Below are positions 32,416-41,263 of a stretch of 46,256 bases of DNA, in pieces. How positions within the stretch are numbered: the stretch's first letter is position 1; each line of letters opens with the position of its first letter. A program made the translations under genes and the position numbers. The notes beneath the pieces are model-generated. The model had not been told where the DNA came from. It worked only from the letters and a program-made list of their open reading frames with translations, and made no database searches. Source of the stretch: a bacterium (GTDB lineage Bacteria; Armatimonadota; UBA5829); the NCBI GenBank assembly GCA_021373255.1, contig JAJFTD010000198.1:1-46256 (forward strand), given 5' to 3'.

Positions 32416-34515
32416 ATGAAATCAGAACTTTTTCCTTATGGGGCGCAGTATTATCGCACCCCCAACCCTCCATCCACGGATTGGGAACGCGACTTGCGGG
32501 AGATGAAAGCGCAGGGGATGAATAGCGTCCGTCTGTGGGCGATGTGGAGCTGGATTCACTTGCCAAACGGTGAGTTCGACTTTTCGCATCTCGACCGCTT
32601 GATGGATTTATGTAGTCAAGTCGGGCTTAAGACGCTTATCCAAGTTGTCCTGGAAAACGCACCTCCTTGGCTCGTCCATGCGCATCCGCATGCCAAATAC
32701 ACCTCTATGGACGACGAGCAGATATGGCCGATGGGACGGCCCAACACTCCTGGAGGCGGTTGGCCTGGGTTGTGTCTGGACAATCCACCTGCAAGCGATG
32801 CCGCGGCGCAGTTTATGACGGCGTTGGCTTCCCATTTTGCGAGGCATCCGGCACTGCTGGGGTATGATGTGTGGAACGAAGTGTGGTTTGAGCTCGATGG
32901 CTATATCGGGCCACAGTATTATTGTTATTGTCCTGCAACTGTAGCTGCGTTTAAGGAATATCTCGCAGGCAAGTATAGCGGATTGGATGGCTTGGGGGAT
33001 GCGTGGCACAGGCGCTATACATCATGGGATGAGGTCTATCCACCGCGCTATTGGGGCGGTTACCCGGACTGGTTGGACTGGATAGCGTTCAGGATCGAAA
33101 ACCAGGGCAAGCTGCTGCGCTGGCGAGTGGATACACTGCGTGGAGCTGATCCTGATGCGTTGCTGGTGAGCCACGGGCTGCCCACCACTCTCGGATCAAT
33201 GGCGACACATCTCACTGACGATTGGCGAAACGCGAAAGAAGTGGACATCTACGGTCTTTCGTGCTTCCCGCACTGGTTCAATTATCAGGATATCGATACG
33301 CTGGAAGTGCATGACCTGGTGCGGTCTGCAAGCTCCGGTAAGACTTTCTGGACGGCTGAGACCCAGGCTGGACCATCGGGTGAGGGGCTGATTCACAGCC
33401 GCACGCCATCACCACAGGATATTCGACTCTGGAACTGGATCAGCCTTGCCGCCGGAGCGAAGGGGCTGCTTTACTGGCAGTGGAGGCCGGAGCTTCTTGG
33501 GCCTGAGTCGCCGGGATTTGGGTTGTGTCACCTCGATGGGACGCCCACCGAACGGACTGAGGCGGCTTCATGGTTCCCATCATTTGTAGGTGCACACCCT
33601 GAGATCGGGGAACACAAGCCGTTGAAGGGACAGGTGGCGATAGCGATATTGCCGGAGTCACAGTTGTTCGCCCACGTGGCTGAGAAGAACGCGGGCAAGT
33701 ACTCTCAAGCCGTGCGTGGAGCATACAGAGCGTTCACGCGCGCGGGGTATCAAGTGGATTTCGCGCGAATTGAGCAGCTCATGGGTTATGAGATGGTCTA
33801 TCTGCCATTCCCGTTGATGATCGAGGAGAAATCTGCTCGAATGATCGCGGAATACGTTCAGAGTGGCGGAAAGCTGATCTCTGAGGCCTGCCCGGCGCAG
33901 TTTGGCAATGGTGGCCACGTGCAAGTCCCCACTCCCGGCTATGGGTTGGATGAAGTGTTTGGTGTGCGGGCTGAAAGTGGACCGCAGAGCATTCAAGATG
34001 ACATTCCGACGTTCCAGTGGAACGGGCGAAACGTCGGCTGCTGCGTACATAGACAGACCTTAACCGCCGTGACGGCCACAGTGTTAGCGGAGTTTTCAGA
34101 CGGTGGACCTGCTATTACGGAGAATCTTTATGGCTCCGGGCGCGCGATGCTGGTTGGTACCTACCCCGGCATCTGCAGCGAATGGGGCTGGCAGGACGCG
34201 GCTCCGATGCTAGGTGACCTGGCGGCGTATTTTGGGCTGAGTCCATTGGCTCATGCAGGGGACCCGGAAGTCGTGGTGAGGTTGCAAGTGCGGGATGAGA
34301 GCGTGCTGGCCTACGTTGTGAACCTCTCTGGTGACACGCGCGAGGCTCATTTACGTATATCTAATAGTATAGGTGACTTTTCAGTCGCAGAGGACATCGA
34401 CGGGGGTGGTGGCGCGCCTGTCGACGGCAACTCATTTACCGCCACCGTGCAAGGACGCGACGCGAGGGTGTTCAAGCTGATCCCTCGTTACACAAGAAAG
34501 GACGTAGTAATTTGA
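32416..34515 (+). CDS. GH42 family beta-galactosidase
   Basis: A 699-residue glycoside hydrolase of family 42. The opening FPYGAQYYRTPNPPSTDWERDLREMKAQGMNSVRLWAMWSW is the typical first strand of the TIM barrel. YDVWNEVW near residue 152 supplies the acid/base Glu, and FWTAETQAGPS near 313 the nucleophile Glu. LLYWQWRPELLGPESPGFGL follows. A trimerisation-like domain (VAIAILPESQLFAHVAEKN, later LISEACPAQFGNGG) and a short beta domain end the protein. No signal peptide. The open frame extends upstream through rnpB, so the ATG at 32416, just after the promoter, is the real start. It overlaps the next gene by 4 bp. Confidence 0.92.
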   Translation: MKSELFPYGAQYYRTPNPPSTDWERDLREMKAQGMNSVRLWAMWSWIHLPNGEFDFSHLDRLMDLCSQVGLKTLIQVVLENAPPWLVHAHPHAKYTSMDDEQIWPMGRPNTPGGGWPGLCLDNPPASDAAAQFMTALASHFARHPALLGYDVWNEVWFELDGYIGPQYYCYCPATVAAFKEYLAGKYSGLDGLGDAWHRRYTSWDEVYPPRYWGGYPDWLDWIAFRIENQGKLLRWRVDTLRGADPDALLVSHGLPTTLGSMATHLTDDWRNAKEVDIYGLSCFPHWFNYQDIDTLEVHDLVRSASSGKTFWTAETQAGPSGEGLIHSRTPSPQDIRLWNWISLAAGAKGLLYWQWRPELLGPESPGFGLCHLDGTPTERTEAASWFPSFVGAHPEIGEHKPLKGQVAIAILPESQLFAHVAEKNAGKYSQAVRGAYRAFTRAGYQVDFARIEQLMGYEMVYLPFPLMIEEKSARMIAEYVQSGGKLISEACPAQFGNGGHVQVPTPGYGLDEVFGVRAESGPQSIQDDIPTFQWNGRNVGCCVHRQTLTAVTATVLAEFSDGGPAITENLYGSGRAMLVGTYPGICSEWGWQDAAPMLGDLAAYFGLSPLAHAGDPEVVVRLQVRDESVLAYVVNLSGDTREAHLRISNSIGDFSVAEDIDGGGGAPVDGNSFTATVQGRDARVFKLIPRYTRKDVVI

Positions 34516-35429
34516 AAGGCAGAGCATTGGTATTCACGGACGTTGGCCGTGTTGAAGTAGAGGAGCAGGAAGTCGCGGGACCGCAGCCTTGGGAGATCAT
34601 GGTAAAGACCGAAGCCAATGGAATATGCGCATTTGAAGTTCACGCATTCACTGGCGAGCTCCCGATTGACTGGTTCCCTGCCGTTATGGGCCACGAGGCG
34701 GTGGGCACCGTTATAGATACCGGCAAAGATGTCACCCAATTTAAGGTAGGTGATAAGGTCAGTTCCCTTGGTTTTTCCAATTATCGTGACTATTATTCGA
34801 TATGGGAGGGACAAGCCTCACGCATTCCCGATGAAGAGCAAGCCCTGCACCATTGGCTGGGCGAGCCACCTGCCTGCGCGGTAAACGCAATAAGGCTGAT
34901 CGAGGAGCGCAACCCCGGCAACCATGTAACCATTATTGGGTGCGGGTTTATGGGGCTACTTCTGGTGCAATTGGGTGTAAAGCATGGAATGGATATAATC
35001 GCCCGTGACCTCAACCCTGATCGACTCGCGCTTGCAGTAAAATATGGCGCGCGGACCGATGCGCCTGACGAAAGTTCTCAGGACGTGGTAATAGAAGCAT
35101 CAGGCAGCGAACACGGGCTTACTGCGGCGGAGTTCTTCGTGCGCAACGGCGGCGTATTGTGCCTCTTCGCACACCATCTCCCAACCCGAGTGTGCAACAC
35201 GAACCAGTGGCACATGAAAGGTTTAGATATTCTCAATGCCACACCGGCCGCGTCACGTGATTGGACTCGAGACTTCCAAGAAGCCGTGCAATACATCAGG
35301 GACGGCGCGTTCGATCTGAAGCCGCTGGTCACCCATGTCTTCGATGCGAACGATCCCATGAAAGCCTTTGAAACCATCACCAAGACCCGCCCCGCTGATT
35401 ACATCAAAGGCGTGTTCAAGTTCAATTAG
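34512..35429 (+). CDS. Zinc-type alcohol/polyol dehydrogenase-like protein (MDR), paralogue 1
   Basis: A 305-residue medium-chain dehydrogenase. ANGICAFEVHAF and MGHEAVGTV hold the expected catalytic zinc Cys and His-Glu. The structural zinc loop is absent, which explains the short length. The cofactor-binding fold shows VTIIGCGFMGLLLVQLG. TTG start with AAAGGA 8 nt upstream, overlapping the GH42 stop codon (ATTTGA), so it is translationally coupled to GH42. It probably oxidises a sugar or polyol released by that enzyme. The gene at 42445 encodes a related protein. Confidence 0.87.
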   Translation: MKGRALVFTDVGRVEVEEQEVAGPQPWEIMVKTEANGICAFEVHAFTGELPIDWFPAVMGHEAVGTVIDTGKDVTQFKVGDKVSSLGFSNYRDYYSIWEGQASRIPDEEQALHHWLGEPPACAVNAIRLIEERNPGNHVTIIGCGFMGLLLVQLGVKHGMDIIARDLNPDRLALAVKYGARTDAPDESSQDVVIEASGSEHGLTAAEFFVRNGGVLCLFAHHLPTRVCNTNQWHMKGLDILNATPAASRDWTRDFQEAVQYIRDGAFDLKPLVTHVFDANDPMKAFETITKTRPADYIKGVFKFN

Positions 35430-35433
35430 TTTC

Positions 35434-35764
35434 TTTTATCGCGACAGCGCGAAATTTAGAAAACGCGAAAAGGAAAGAAATGGTATCGGGTGCCTGGTGT
35501 CAGGTGTCGGTATGGTGCGTCCGGCTCTCGTGGTTCTTTCAGGACCACTGTCACCTGAGAGGCGGTTTCGGGAAAAGGGTTTCCCGAAACAACCTGCGCA
35601 ACGTATACGTCACGTGGTGGCATCAGGAGATGCCATCTGGCCAATGCGGGCCACATCAGAGATATGCCCGAACATTAGCTATCCTTTCCCAACCTTTTGA
35701 CTTTATGACTTTATAACCTTGTGACCTTTTCGCGTTTTCGCCCTTTCGCGCTGTCGCGATTAAA
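35434..35764. mobile_element. MITE-like element with 40-bp terminal inverted repeats
   Basis: The 40 nt at 35434-35473 and the 40 nt at 35725-35764 are inverted copies with 35 identical positions (shared core TTTCGCGCTGTCGCGAT and CCTTTTCGCGTTTTC). The inside holds no gene but has two perfect hairpins: GTTTCGGGAAA-AGGG-TTTCCCGAAAC at 35565-35590 and GGCATC-AGGA-GATGCC at 35619-35634. A relative lies at 11421-11612. It fills the gene-free stretch between the dehydrogenase and URO-D paralogue 3. No transposase is visible, so it would be non-autonomous. Confidence 0.7.
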
Positions 35765-35787
35765 TCCCCTTCTCCAAGCGAGGCCTT

Positions 35788-36930
35788 ATGAAGCAGGAAC
35801 TTACTTCAAGAGAACGAATGCTGGTTGCTATGGCGCATGGTGAACCGGACACTGTGCCAGTTTCTCCAGATATCTCCAATATGATACCGTGCCGTCTTAC
35901 CGGTAAGCCATTTTGGAAGATATATCGAGACCAGGACCCGCCGCTGTGGAAGGCTTATGCAGATGCCGTGCGCTACTTTGGGTTCGATGGGTGGCAGATG
36001 CATGGGTCCATGGATTACATGTATGCCGATGCGGAATGGTCGTTTTCTGAAGATATAGTATCATCATCTGAGGACAGATTGGTCACGCGCACCACTTGCC
36101 ACACGCCCAAGGGCGACCTGTGGATGGAGACGACTTACTACTGTGACAACCCTCCCACCGCGACTCGCAAGTGGATAAAAGACCTGCAAGAGGACATGCC
36201 TCGTCTACGGTATATGTTCCCGAAGATTGTCGGCTACAACGACACGCGTTTCCGCGAGCAGCAGGCGTATTCGGGAGACACGGCGGCGTGCACAATATGC
36301 GTTCCGGTGCCTGGTCTGCAGGACTTGGACTCGTGGTTTGATGGCGGGGTAGCAGCCGCTGCCTACGCTGAAGCTGATTATCCTGGCGAGTTCGCGGAGC
36401 TTGTGGCTTGGCAGTCGGAATATTACCTCCAGATGGCCGAAATGAACATCGCCGCCCAACCGGATTTCTTTATGATGGGTGCAAGCGGGCTGTGGACCCT
36501 GCAATCACCCCACCACTTCCGGCGCTACAGCCTTCCCGTAATACAAAAAATGACCGTAATGGCCAAACAGGCAGGGCTGTCATCATTCCTCCACAGTTGC
36601 GGCAAGCAACGCCAGCTTGTAAGCATCCTTGCCGAGGAGACGGACCTGGACGTGGTCAACCCTCTGGAAATTCCCCAAATGGGCGACTGCGACCTTGGCG
36701 AGATCAAAGCTACTTTCGGTGACAGGCTGGCTTTAATGGGAAATATTCACACCACTGATGTTATGCTCAGAGGCACACCTGATACAGTTCGAGAGGCATG
36801 CGAGCAAGCAATCCAATCTGCAGCCCCCGGCGGTGGGTTCATACTATCCACAGGCGATCAATGCGGCCGCGATACCCCTGATGAGAACATCCTCGCGATG
36901 GTGGAGACTGCCAGGGGGTATCGTTATTGA
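35788..36930 (+). CDS. Uroporphyrinogen-decarboxylase family protein, paralogue 3
   Basis: A 380-residue URO-D superfamily protein. The start is ELTSRERMLVAMAHGEPDTVPVSPD. FMMGASGLWTLQSPHHFRRYSLPVIQKM, FLHSCGKQRQLVSILAEETDLDVVNPLEIPQMGDCDLGEIKATFGDRLALMGNIHTTDVM and GGGFILSTGDQCGRDTP are typical. The HSCG motif is the probable zinc site of MtaA-like corrinoid methyltransferases, which the other two paralogues lack. This copy is therefore the best candidate for a real methyl-transfer enzyme. No corrinoid protein gene is adjacent. Ribosome-binding site is a weak GCGAGG. Confidence 0.88.
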   Translation: MKQELTSRERMLVAMAHGEPDTVPVSPDISNMIPCRLTGKPFWKIYRDQDPPLWKAYADAVRYFGFDGWQMHGSMDYMYADAEWSFSEDIVSSSEDRLVTRTTCHTPKGDLWMETTYYCDNPPTATRKWIKDLQEDMPRLRYMFPKIVGYNDTRFREQQAYSGDTAACTICVPVPGLQDLDSWFDGGVAAAAYAEADYPGEFAELVAWQSEYYLQMAEMNIAAQPDFFMMGASGLWTLQSPHHFRRYSLPVIQKMTVMAKQAGLSSFLHSCGKQRQLVSILAEETDLDVVNPLEIPQMGDCDLGEIKATFGDRLALMGNIHTTDVMLRGTPDTVREACEQAIQSAAPGGGFILSTGDQCGRDTPDENILAMVETARGYRY

Positions 36931-36957
36931 GATTGCTAACTATCCATCATTAGGAAA

Positions 36958-37007
36958 GCGGATCACAGATCCGCAAGAGGTGGGTCCCAGGTCACAGACC
37001 TGGGACC
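36958..37007. repeat. Hairpin doublet with ACA loops, copy 2
   Basis: GCGGATC-ACA-GATCCGC (36958-36974) and GGTCCCAGGTC-ACA-GACCTGGGACC (36983-37007) are perfect 7-bp and 11-bp stems. Order, sizes, loop and downstream ATCATG match copy 1 at 159-208. It lies 28 bp after the URO-D stop codon, again in a 3' flank. Confidence 0.85.
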
Positions 37008-37091
37008 ATCATGTAACCATCTACCATCATGCCATCAAACCATCCGATCATCAAGCTATTTAGCCCACCCACCAATCCAGCCATCCGACCA
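37008..37091. repeat. Short imprecise CCATC repeats
   Basis: About eight loosely spaced copies of CCATC or ATCAT in 85 bp (CCATCATG, CCATCTACCATCATG, CCATCAAACCATCCGATC). They fill the space between the hairpin doublet and the convergent methyltransferase gene. No coding or terminator signal was seen. Confidence 0.6.
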
Positions 37092-37895
37092 TCAAACCCG
37101 CTGCCCTGTTGCGGCGAAGAGTTCGCAGCTGTTCCAGGTGCTTACGCAGGAGGGGCGATCGGGGTCGGGTTCGCAGAGGTAGGTTTCTACACCGGCACGC
37201 TCGATTATGCGCATTCCACTTGAGCGCAGTATTGCCTCCACTCCCGCTCGGTTAGGAATCCACCAGTTGGTGGGGTCGCCGGAGAACATGTGCTCAACGA
37301 ATGCCATCTTCGGCCAGCCGGAGGCGCAAAGGGTGTCGCGTTGGTAGAGGCCAAGGTCGTAGATGTTGTTTACTATATCTTCTCCCGGCAGCATCGCAGT
37401 TTGGAAGATGAGATTACGCTGGACCTTTTGTGCCACAATGTCCATAGCCAGAAGTGGATAGCGGAGGTGATAGAAGACACCCATGAACAGGACTATATCA
37501 AACTTATCATCGATGTGGGCGAGATCGTAGACCTGCATCTGCTTGAGTGTGACATGATTTTCCAGGTTGAATTGTCTTGATGCCCACTCCGCTTGCGTTA
37601 GGTAGTGGGGGTTAATATCAATACCGGTAACCTGTGCACCACGCTTGGCTAGTTCTATGGAGTAGAAGCCCGCGTTACATCCGATCTCAAGCGCGGTCCA
37701 GCCATCCAGATTAACAGGAATACTATTCGAGAACTCCAGCCACTTATACGATGGGAAATCCCCCAGGTATGTATCGGGTGAAGTCTGGGAGCCGTCCGGC
37801 AGATGGATATTCTGAAACCACGGTGCAAGTTCGGCAATTCTGCTCTGGATCGACTCTCCCTCTTGTTGATTGCCTGGCCCGTCTGAGATTACCAT
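37092..37895 (-). CDS. Class I SAM-dependent methyltransferase of the glycan cluster
   Basis: A 267-residue methyltransferase. ALEIGCNAGFYSIELAKRGAQVTGIDIN forms motif I and the acidic loop. FDIVLFMGVFYHLRYPLLAMD is motif IV, close to CmoB/DUF1698. From memory it resembles the TIGR04290 methyltransferases found next to glycosyltransferases. It would add a methyl group to a sugar or carrier in the cluster's product. AGGAGGTC lies 6 nt before the ATG. It is the last gene of the minus-strand glycan operon. The W-F-Q-N-I-H-L start and C-terminal cysteine (NSCELFAATG) are typical of the subgroup. Confidence 0.83.
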   Translation of the reverse strand: MVISDGPGNQQEGESIQSRIAELAPWFQNIHLPDGSQTSPDTYLGDFPSYKWLEFSNSIPVNLDGWTALEIGCNAGFYSIELAKRGAQVTGIDINPHYLTQAEWASRQFNLENHVTLKQMQVYDLAHIDDKFDIVLFMGVFYHLRYPLLAMDIVAQKVQRNLIFQTAMLPGEDIVNNIYDLGLYQRDTLCASGWPKMAFVEHMFSGDPTNWWIPNRAGVEAILRSSGMRIIERAGVETYLCEPDPDRPSCVSTWNSCELFAATGQRV

Positions 37896-37959
37896 TTTCT
37901 GACCTCCTGCACCACAAGTGTCAAGAGGTCGTTACCCTTGTAATATTTCCTCCAAACGC

Positions 37960-39033
37960 TTAGCAGCCGCTACTGATGAGCACTTCAGACGCATACTCCT
38001 CAAGCTCCATAGCCCTGTGTACGGCAGTATGCTCTGCCATTACTTTCTTTCGCGCACGCACCCCTATGGCTCGCCGCTCCTCTTCAGAGACCTCGCGTAG
38101 ATAATATAATATATCTTCGGTGGATTCCGACAGCAGGATTTCTGTGCCTGGAGTGAAGATCGTGTCCAAACCCGGCCACCAGTCACTGATTATCGGTGTG
38201 GCACATGCCGCCGCCTCAAACAATCGCACGCTGGGCGAGTATCCGGCGCGTATCATGTCCGCACGCGTGATGTTTAGGGTGAACCGCTGCGAGTTATACC
38301 ATGCACAGTGTTCGGCTGGAGGAAGGTGGTCCACTCGCCCGACGTTTTTCGGCCAGGCAATCTCTTTGGGATACTGCGGCCCTGCAACCACAAATCGCCC
38401 TGTGTGCCACTTGCGCGCGGGTTGGATCAGCAGTTGATCGAGTGAGGGTTGGCGATCATCACTGTAGGTGCCGAGATAACCCAGATCCCATTGCACTTCT
38501 GCTTCTTCAGGATAGTAGAGGTTCTGGTCGAATGAACAATACAGCGGGCGAGCCATCGGTGAGCCGAACTCGCTCTCCAAACGATTGAGCGTGGGGCCGC
38601 CGGTGAAGGACAGGTATAGGTGATAGCGGGGGATCAGGTGTGTAGAAAGGTATTCGTCATCACCACGCTCCAGCTTGGCTAGCGTAACGGGGGTGTCTAT
38701 ATCATAAAACGCTGAGATCCCTTTCGCAATACTCGTGACCCACTCGCCCACTACGACACCATCGGGAACGTATGAACCCACTATAACCAGATCGGCCTCT
38801 CGAATGTCTTGAGTGAAGCGGTCCTGGAGGTCAGTTATAGATGTATACAGCTCTGTATGGCCGTATGGCGGGGATGGCAGGTCACGATTTTCAGCGTACC
38901 AGGGCACATCCCGCTCCAAAAACAGAACGTCGTGCCCACGCGCACACAGCTCACGCACCAGTCCTCGATATGTTGTAGCGTGACCGTTGCCCCAAGCAGA
39001 TGTAATCGACAGCCCCAGGATAACAATATGCAT
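37960..39033 (-). CDS. CgeB-like glycosyltransferase, tandem copy 1
   Basis: A 357-residue GT-B glycosyltransferase-like protein of the CgeB/DUF3880 group. The N-terminal domain reads MHIVILGLSITSAWGNGHATTYRGLVRELCARGHDVLFLERD. The C-terminal donor domain has SPSVRLFEAAACATPIISDWWPGLDTIF, a variant of the nucleotide-sugar motif, and ends VMAEHTAVHRAMELE. It is clearly paralogous to the next two genes upstream. The gap to the preceding gene is 3 nt, so coupling is tight. It probably adds one sugar of the cluster's product; acceptor unknown. Confidence 0.87.
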   Translation of the reverse strand: MHIVILGLSITSAWGNGHATTYRGLVRELCARGHDVLFLERDVPWYAENRDLPSPPYGHTELYTSITDLQDRFTQDIREADLVIVGSYVPDGVVVGEWVTSIAKGISAFYDIDTPVTLAKLERGDDEYLSTHLIPRYHLYLSFTGGPTLNRLESEFGSPMARPLYCSFDQNLYYPEEAEVQWDLGYLGTYSDDRQPSLDQLLIQPARKWHTGRFVVAGPQYPKEIAWPKNVGRVDHLPPAEHCAWYNSQRFTLNITRADMIRAGYSPSVRLFEAAACATPIISDWWPGLDTIFTPGTEILLSESTEDILYYLREVSEEERRAIGVRARKKVMAEHTAVHRAMELEEYASEVLISSGC

Positions 39034-39036
39034 GCG

Positions 39037-40107
39037 TTAAGCCACCCCCATAAGCAGCACTTCGACTTCCTGGGCGCGGTGGGCGTAAGTGTGTTCGGCG
39101 ATAACACGACGGTATGCAGCCTTGCCTATGTCATGCGCGCGACCGGGTGTAAGCTCGCGAACGTGCTGGGCAACATGCAGGCCACTGTGTGCGACAAGTA
39201 TTTCCTTGCCCGGTTCAAGAAATGTCTCGATGCCCTCCCAATAATCTGTTATGATGCACGCTCCCGCTCCGGCGGCTTCGAACACGCGGGTGGCAGGAGA
39301 GAAACCGTATCTGGCCATGCTATCCCTTGCGATGTTCAAGACAGCCAGTGGAGAACTGTTAAATGCATTGTGATCTTTGGTGTAGATGTGGCCCACCCAG
39401 CGCACATTACTAGGCATAGGCTTACCGTCCCAACCACTGCCGCCGATTACAAAATTGCCATAGGGCATTTCCCTAGCTGCTCCGAGGAAAAACTCTTCAA
39501 CACGTACCTCGCGGTCCGGCAGGCGATTGCCCAGAAAGCCGAGATCACCGCTATACCTTCGGTCCGGCTCCGCGCGGTGGTGGGTGGATGGGTCCAAGGC
39601 GTTATAAATGGGCACACACTTGCACGCACCGAGGGCGGTATAGGCATCGACCACCGGCTGACCACCGCCATATGTCAGGATCATATCGTAGCGAGGGATA
39701 AGGTTAAGAAACGGGTCTGAAACGTTGTTTTGTACACGTTCGAGTGTGGCGGGGGCGTCGACGTCCCAGAAGATCGCAAGAGCATCGGGACGCTTGATAT
39801 CCAGCACGGTGGCTTCAAGCAGTTCATCGAACTTCCCCACCCCGCTCGCTTTCACTACCACATCAGCGCTTCGTGCATCTTCGAGCGCAGCATGTACACC
39901 ATCCTCACCGTCGCCCGAATACACTACCACTCGCGCCCACGAGGGGTCTTCTATATCACGATGATATTGCCGGTCGAGTATATTGGGCTCATAAAACGTA
40001 ACGCTGTGACCACGCTCGTTGAGGGCGCGAATGATGCCGCGATAGTAGGTGGCTGCGCCGTTCCAATACGCCGATACCAAACTAGATCCGAAAAACGCGA
40101 TTTGCAT
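39037..40107 (-). CDS. CgeB-like glycosyltransferase, tandem copy 2
   Basis: A 356-residue paralogue. The N-terminus MQIAFFGSSLVSAYWNGAATYYRGIIRALNERGHSVTFYEP aligns with copy 1. The C-terminal SPATRVFEAAGAGACIITDYWEGIETFLEPGKEILVA and VIAEHTYAHRAQEVE match the same family positions. Start and stop overlap with copy 3 by one base (TGATG). Differences from copy 1 along the acceptor half suggest each copy makes its own linkage. Confidence 0.88.
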   Translation of the reverse strand: MQIAFFGSSLVSAYWNGAATYYRGIIRALNERGHSVTFYEPNILDRQYHRDIEDPSWARVVVYSGDGEDGVHAALEDARSADVVVKASGVGKFDELLEATVLDIKRPDALAIFWDVDAPATLERVQNNVSDPFLNLIPRYDMILTYGGGQPVVDAYTALGACKCVPIYNALDPSTHHRAEPDRRYSGDLGFLGNRLPDREVRVEEFFLGAAREMPYGNFVIGGSGWDGKPMPSNVRWVGHIYTKDHNAFNSSPLAVLNIARDSMARYGFSPATRVFEAAGAGACIITDYWEGIETFLEPGKEILVAHSGLHVAQHVRELTPGRAHDIGKAAYRRVIAEHTYAHRAQEVEVLLMGVA

Positions 40108-41204
40108 CAGTCACCAGCCTCCAATTCCTCATATATATGAAGAAGTTCATCTACGCGGTGAGAACATGTATGCCGCGCGAGAACCGTCCGCCGACCGTGC
40201 TCTGCCAATGCCCGCGCCGTTTTTTGGTCATTCATCAACATCCCCAGGTGTTCCTTCATCTCATTGCCGTCACGCGCCACCAGGAAATCTTTTCCAGGTG
40301 TAAAGAGCCCCTCGATGTCGTCCCATGGTGCGGAGACTAATGGTATCTCGCACGCCAGCGCCTCAAAGACCCTGATTGTCGGTATCCCCGGCAGTGCCCG
40401 AGTATATGGCCTGCGTGGGACGTGGACGGTGGCTTTATAGCGTCCGAATACCTTGGGGACATCATAATTCGGCAGCCATCCGGCGTAATCTATCCCCATA
40501 TTCTTAAGCGTCTTGCGGGCGTGGTCGGGATAACGCACACCATAGATACGAGTTTTCGCGCCAAGCTCGTGGACAGGCTCCAGGAGATACGTGCGCAGTT
40601 CGTCTGTGCGTTCATCATCGCCCCAATTGCCGACCCACACCACATCACCCTCAACAGCTCCATCCCTCATAGGCCTGAATACTCGTGTATCAGCAGCCTC
40701 GTGCCAAGTCCATGCACGCTTTGTCCATCCGTTGGATAAATATAAATCGCGAATTACACTACCAAAAGCGAGCACACCATCGTAGTGCGTGAGATCGTAA
40801 GCTGCCATTGAGCTGCTATCAGTTACGCTGCGGTGATGGGTGTCGTGGAATAACAGGCGATACCCACCCACTTTCGCCCTATGTTTGCCGATATTTGAGA
40901 CTAATTCATGTTCGTTCCACTCGTGAACTATCACCAGGTCGGCATCATCCAATGCTTCGTTCAGGTTAATATTTGTGGTGTCATACCGTATGCTCTCAAG
41001 GCCGGGGTAAACGCGTCGAAAGCCGCGTATGGGCTCCCCGCCATGTTCTGTGATAAGATTGCACAAACTCCAGGCATCCACAGGCTCGTATACGATGACA
41101 TTGTGACCCCGCGACTTCAACTCCGTCACCACACCACGAAGAAAATGAGCATTGCCATGGTTCCAGTCTGAGAGAAGTGAATGATAGAACATTACTATTT
41201 GCAA
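40107..41204 (-). CDS. CgeB-like glycosyltransferase, tandem copy 3
   Basis: A 365-residue paralogue starting MQIVMFYHSLLSDWNHGNAHFLRGVVTELKSRGHNVIVYEP. The donor-side motif is TIRVFEALACEIPLVSAPWDDIEGLFTPGKDFLVA, with the end VLARHTCSHRVDELLHIYEEL. The start is TTG at 41204. The match of its opening residues to the other copies and GGAGG 7 nt upstream support it. A 122-bp gap with a palindromic repeat separates it from the GT4 gene. Confidence 0.87.
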   Translation of the reverse strand: MQIVMFYHSLLSDWNHGNAHFLRGVVTELKSRGHNVIVYEPVDAWSLCNLITEHGGEPIRGFRRVYPGLESIRYDTTNINLNEALDDADLVIVHEWNEHELVSNIGKHRAKVGGYRLLFHDTHHRSVTDSSSMAAYDLTHYDGVLAFGSVIRDLYLSNGWTKRAWTWHEAADTRVFRPMRDGAVEGDVVWVGNWGDDERTDELRTYLLEPVHELGAKTRIYGVRYPDHARKTLKNMGIDYAGWLPNYDVPKVFGRYKATVHVPRRPYTRALPGIPTIRVFEALACEIPLVSAPWDDIEGLFTPGKDFLVARDGNEMKEHLGMLMNDQKTARALAEHGRRTVLARHTCSHRVDELLHIYEELEAGD

Positions 41205-41263
41205 ACATGGGCCTCCTGGCTGATTGGTTTACTCTCATTGGTTCTGACATGCACGCCACGTTC

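Noticed and set aside
37008-37091. CCATC repeats as a possible CRISPR array
   Set aside because: Units are short, unevenly spaced and imprecise, with no conserved repeat-spacer pattern and no cas genes.
38809-39720. Plus-strand open frame of 303 codons
   Set aside because: Antisense to two CgeB-like genes with clear family motifs; its translation has no recognisable features.
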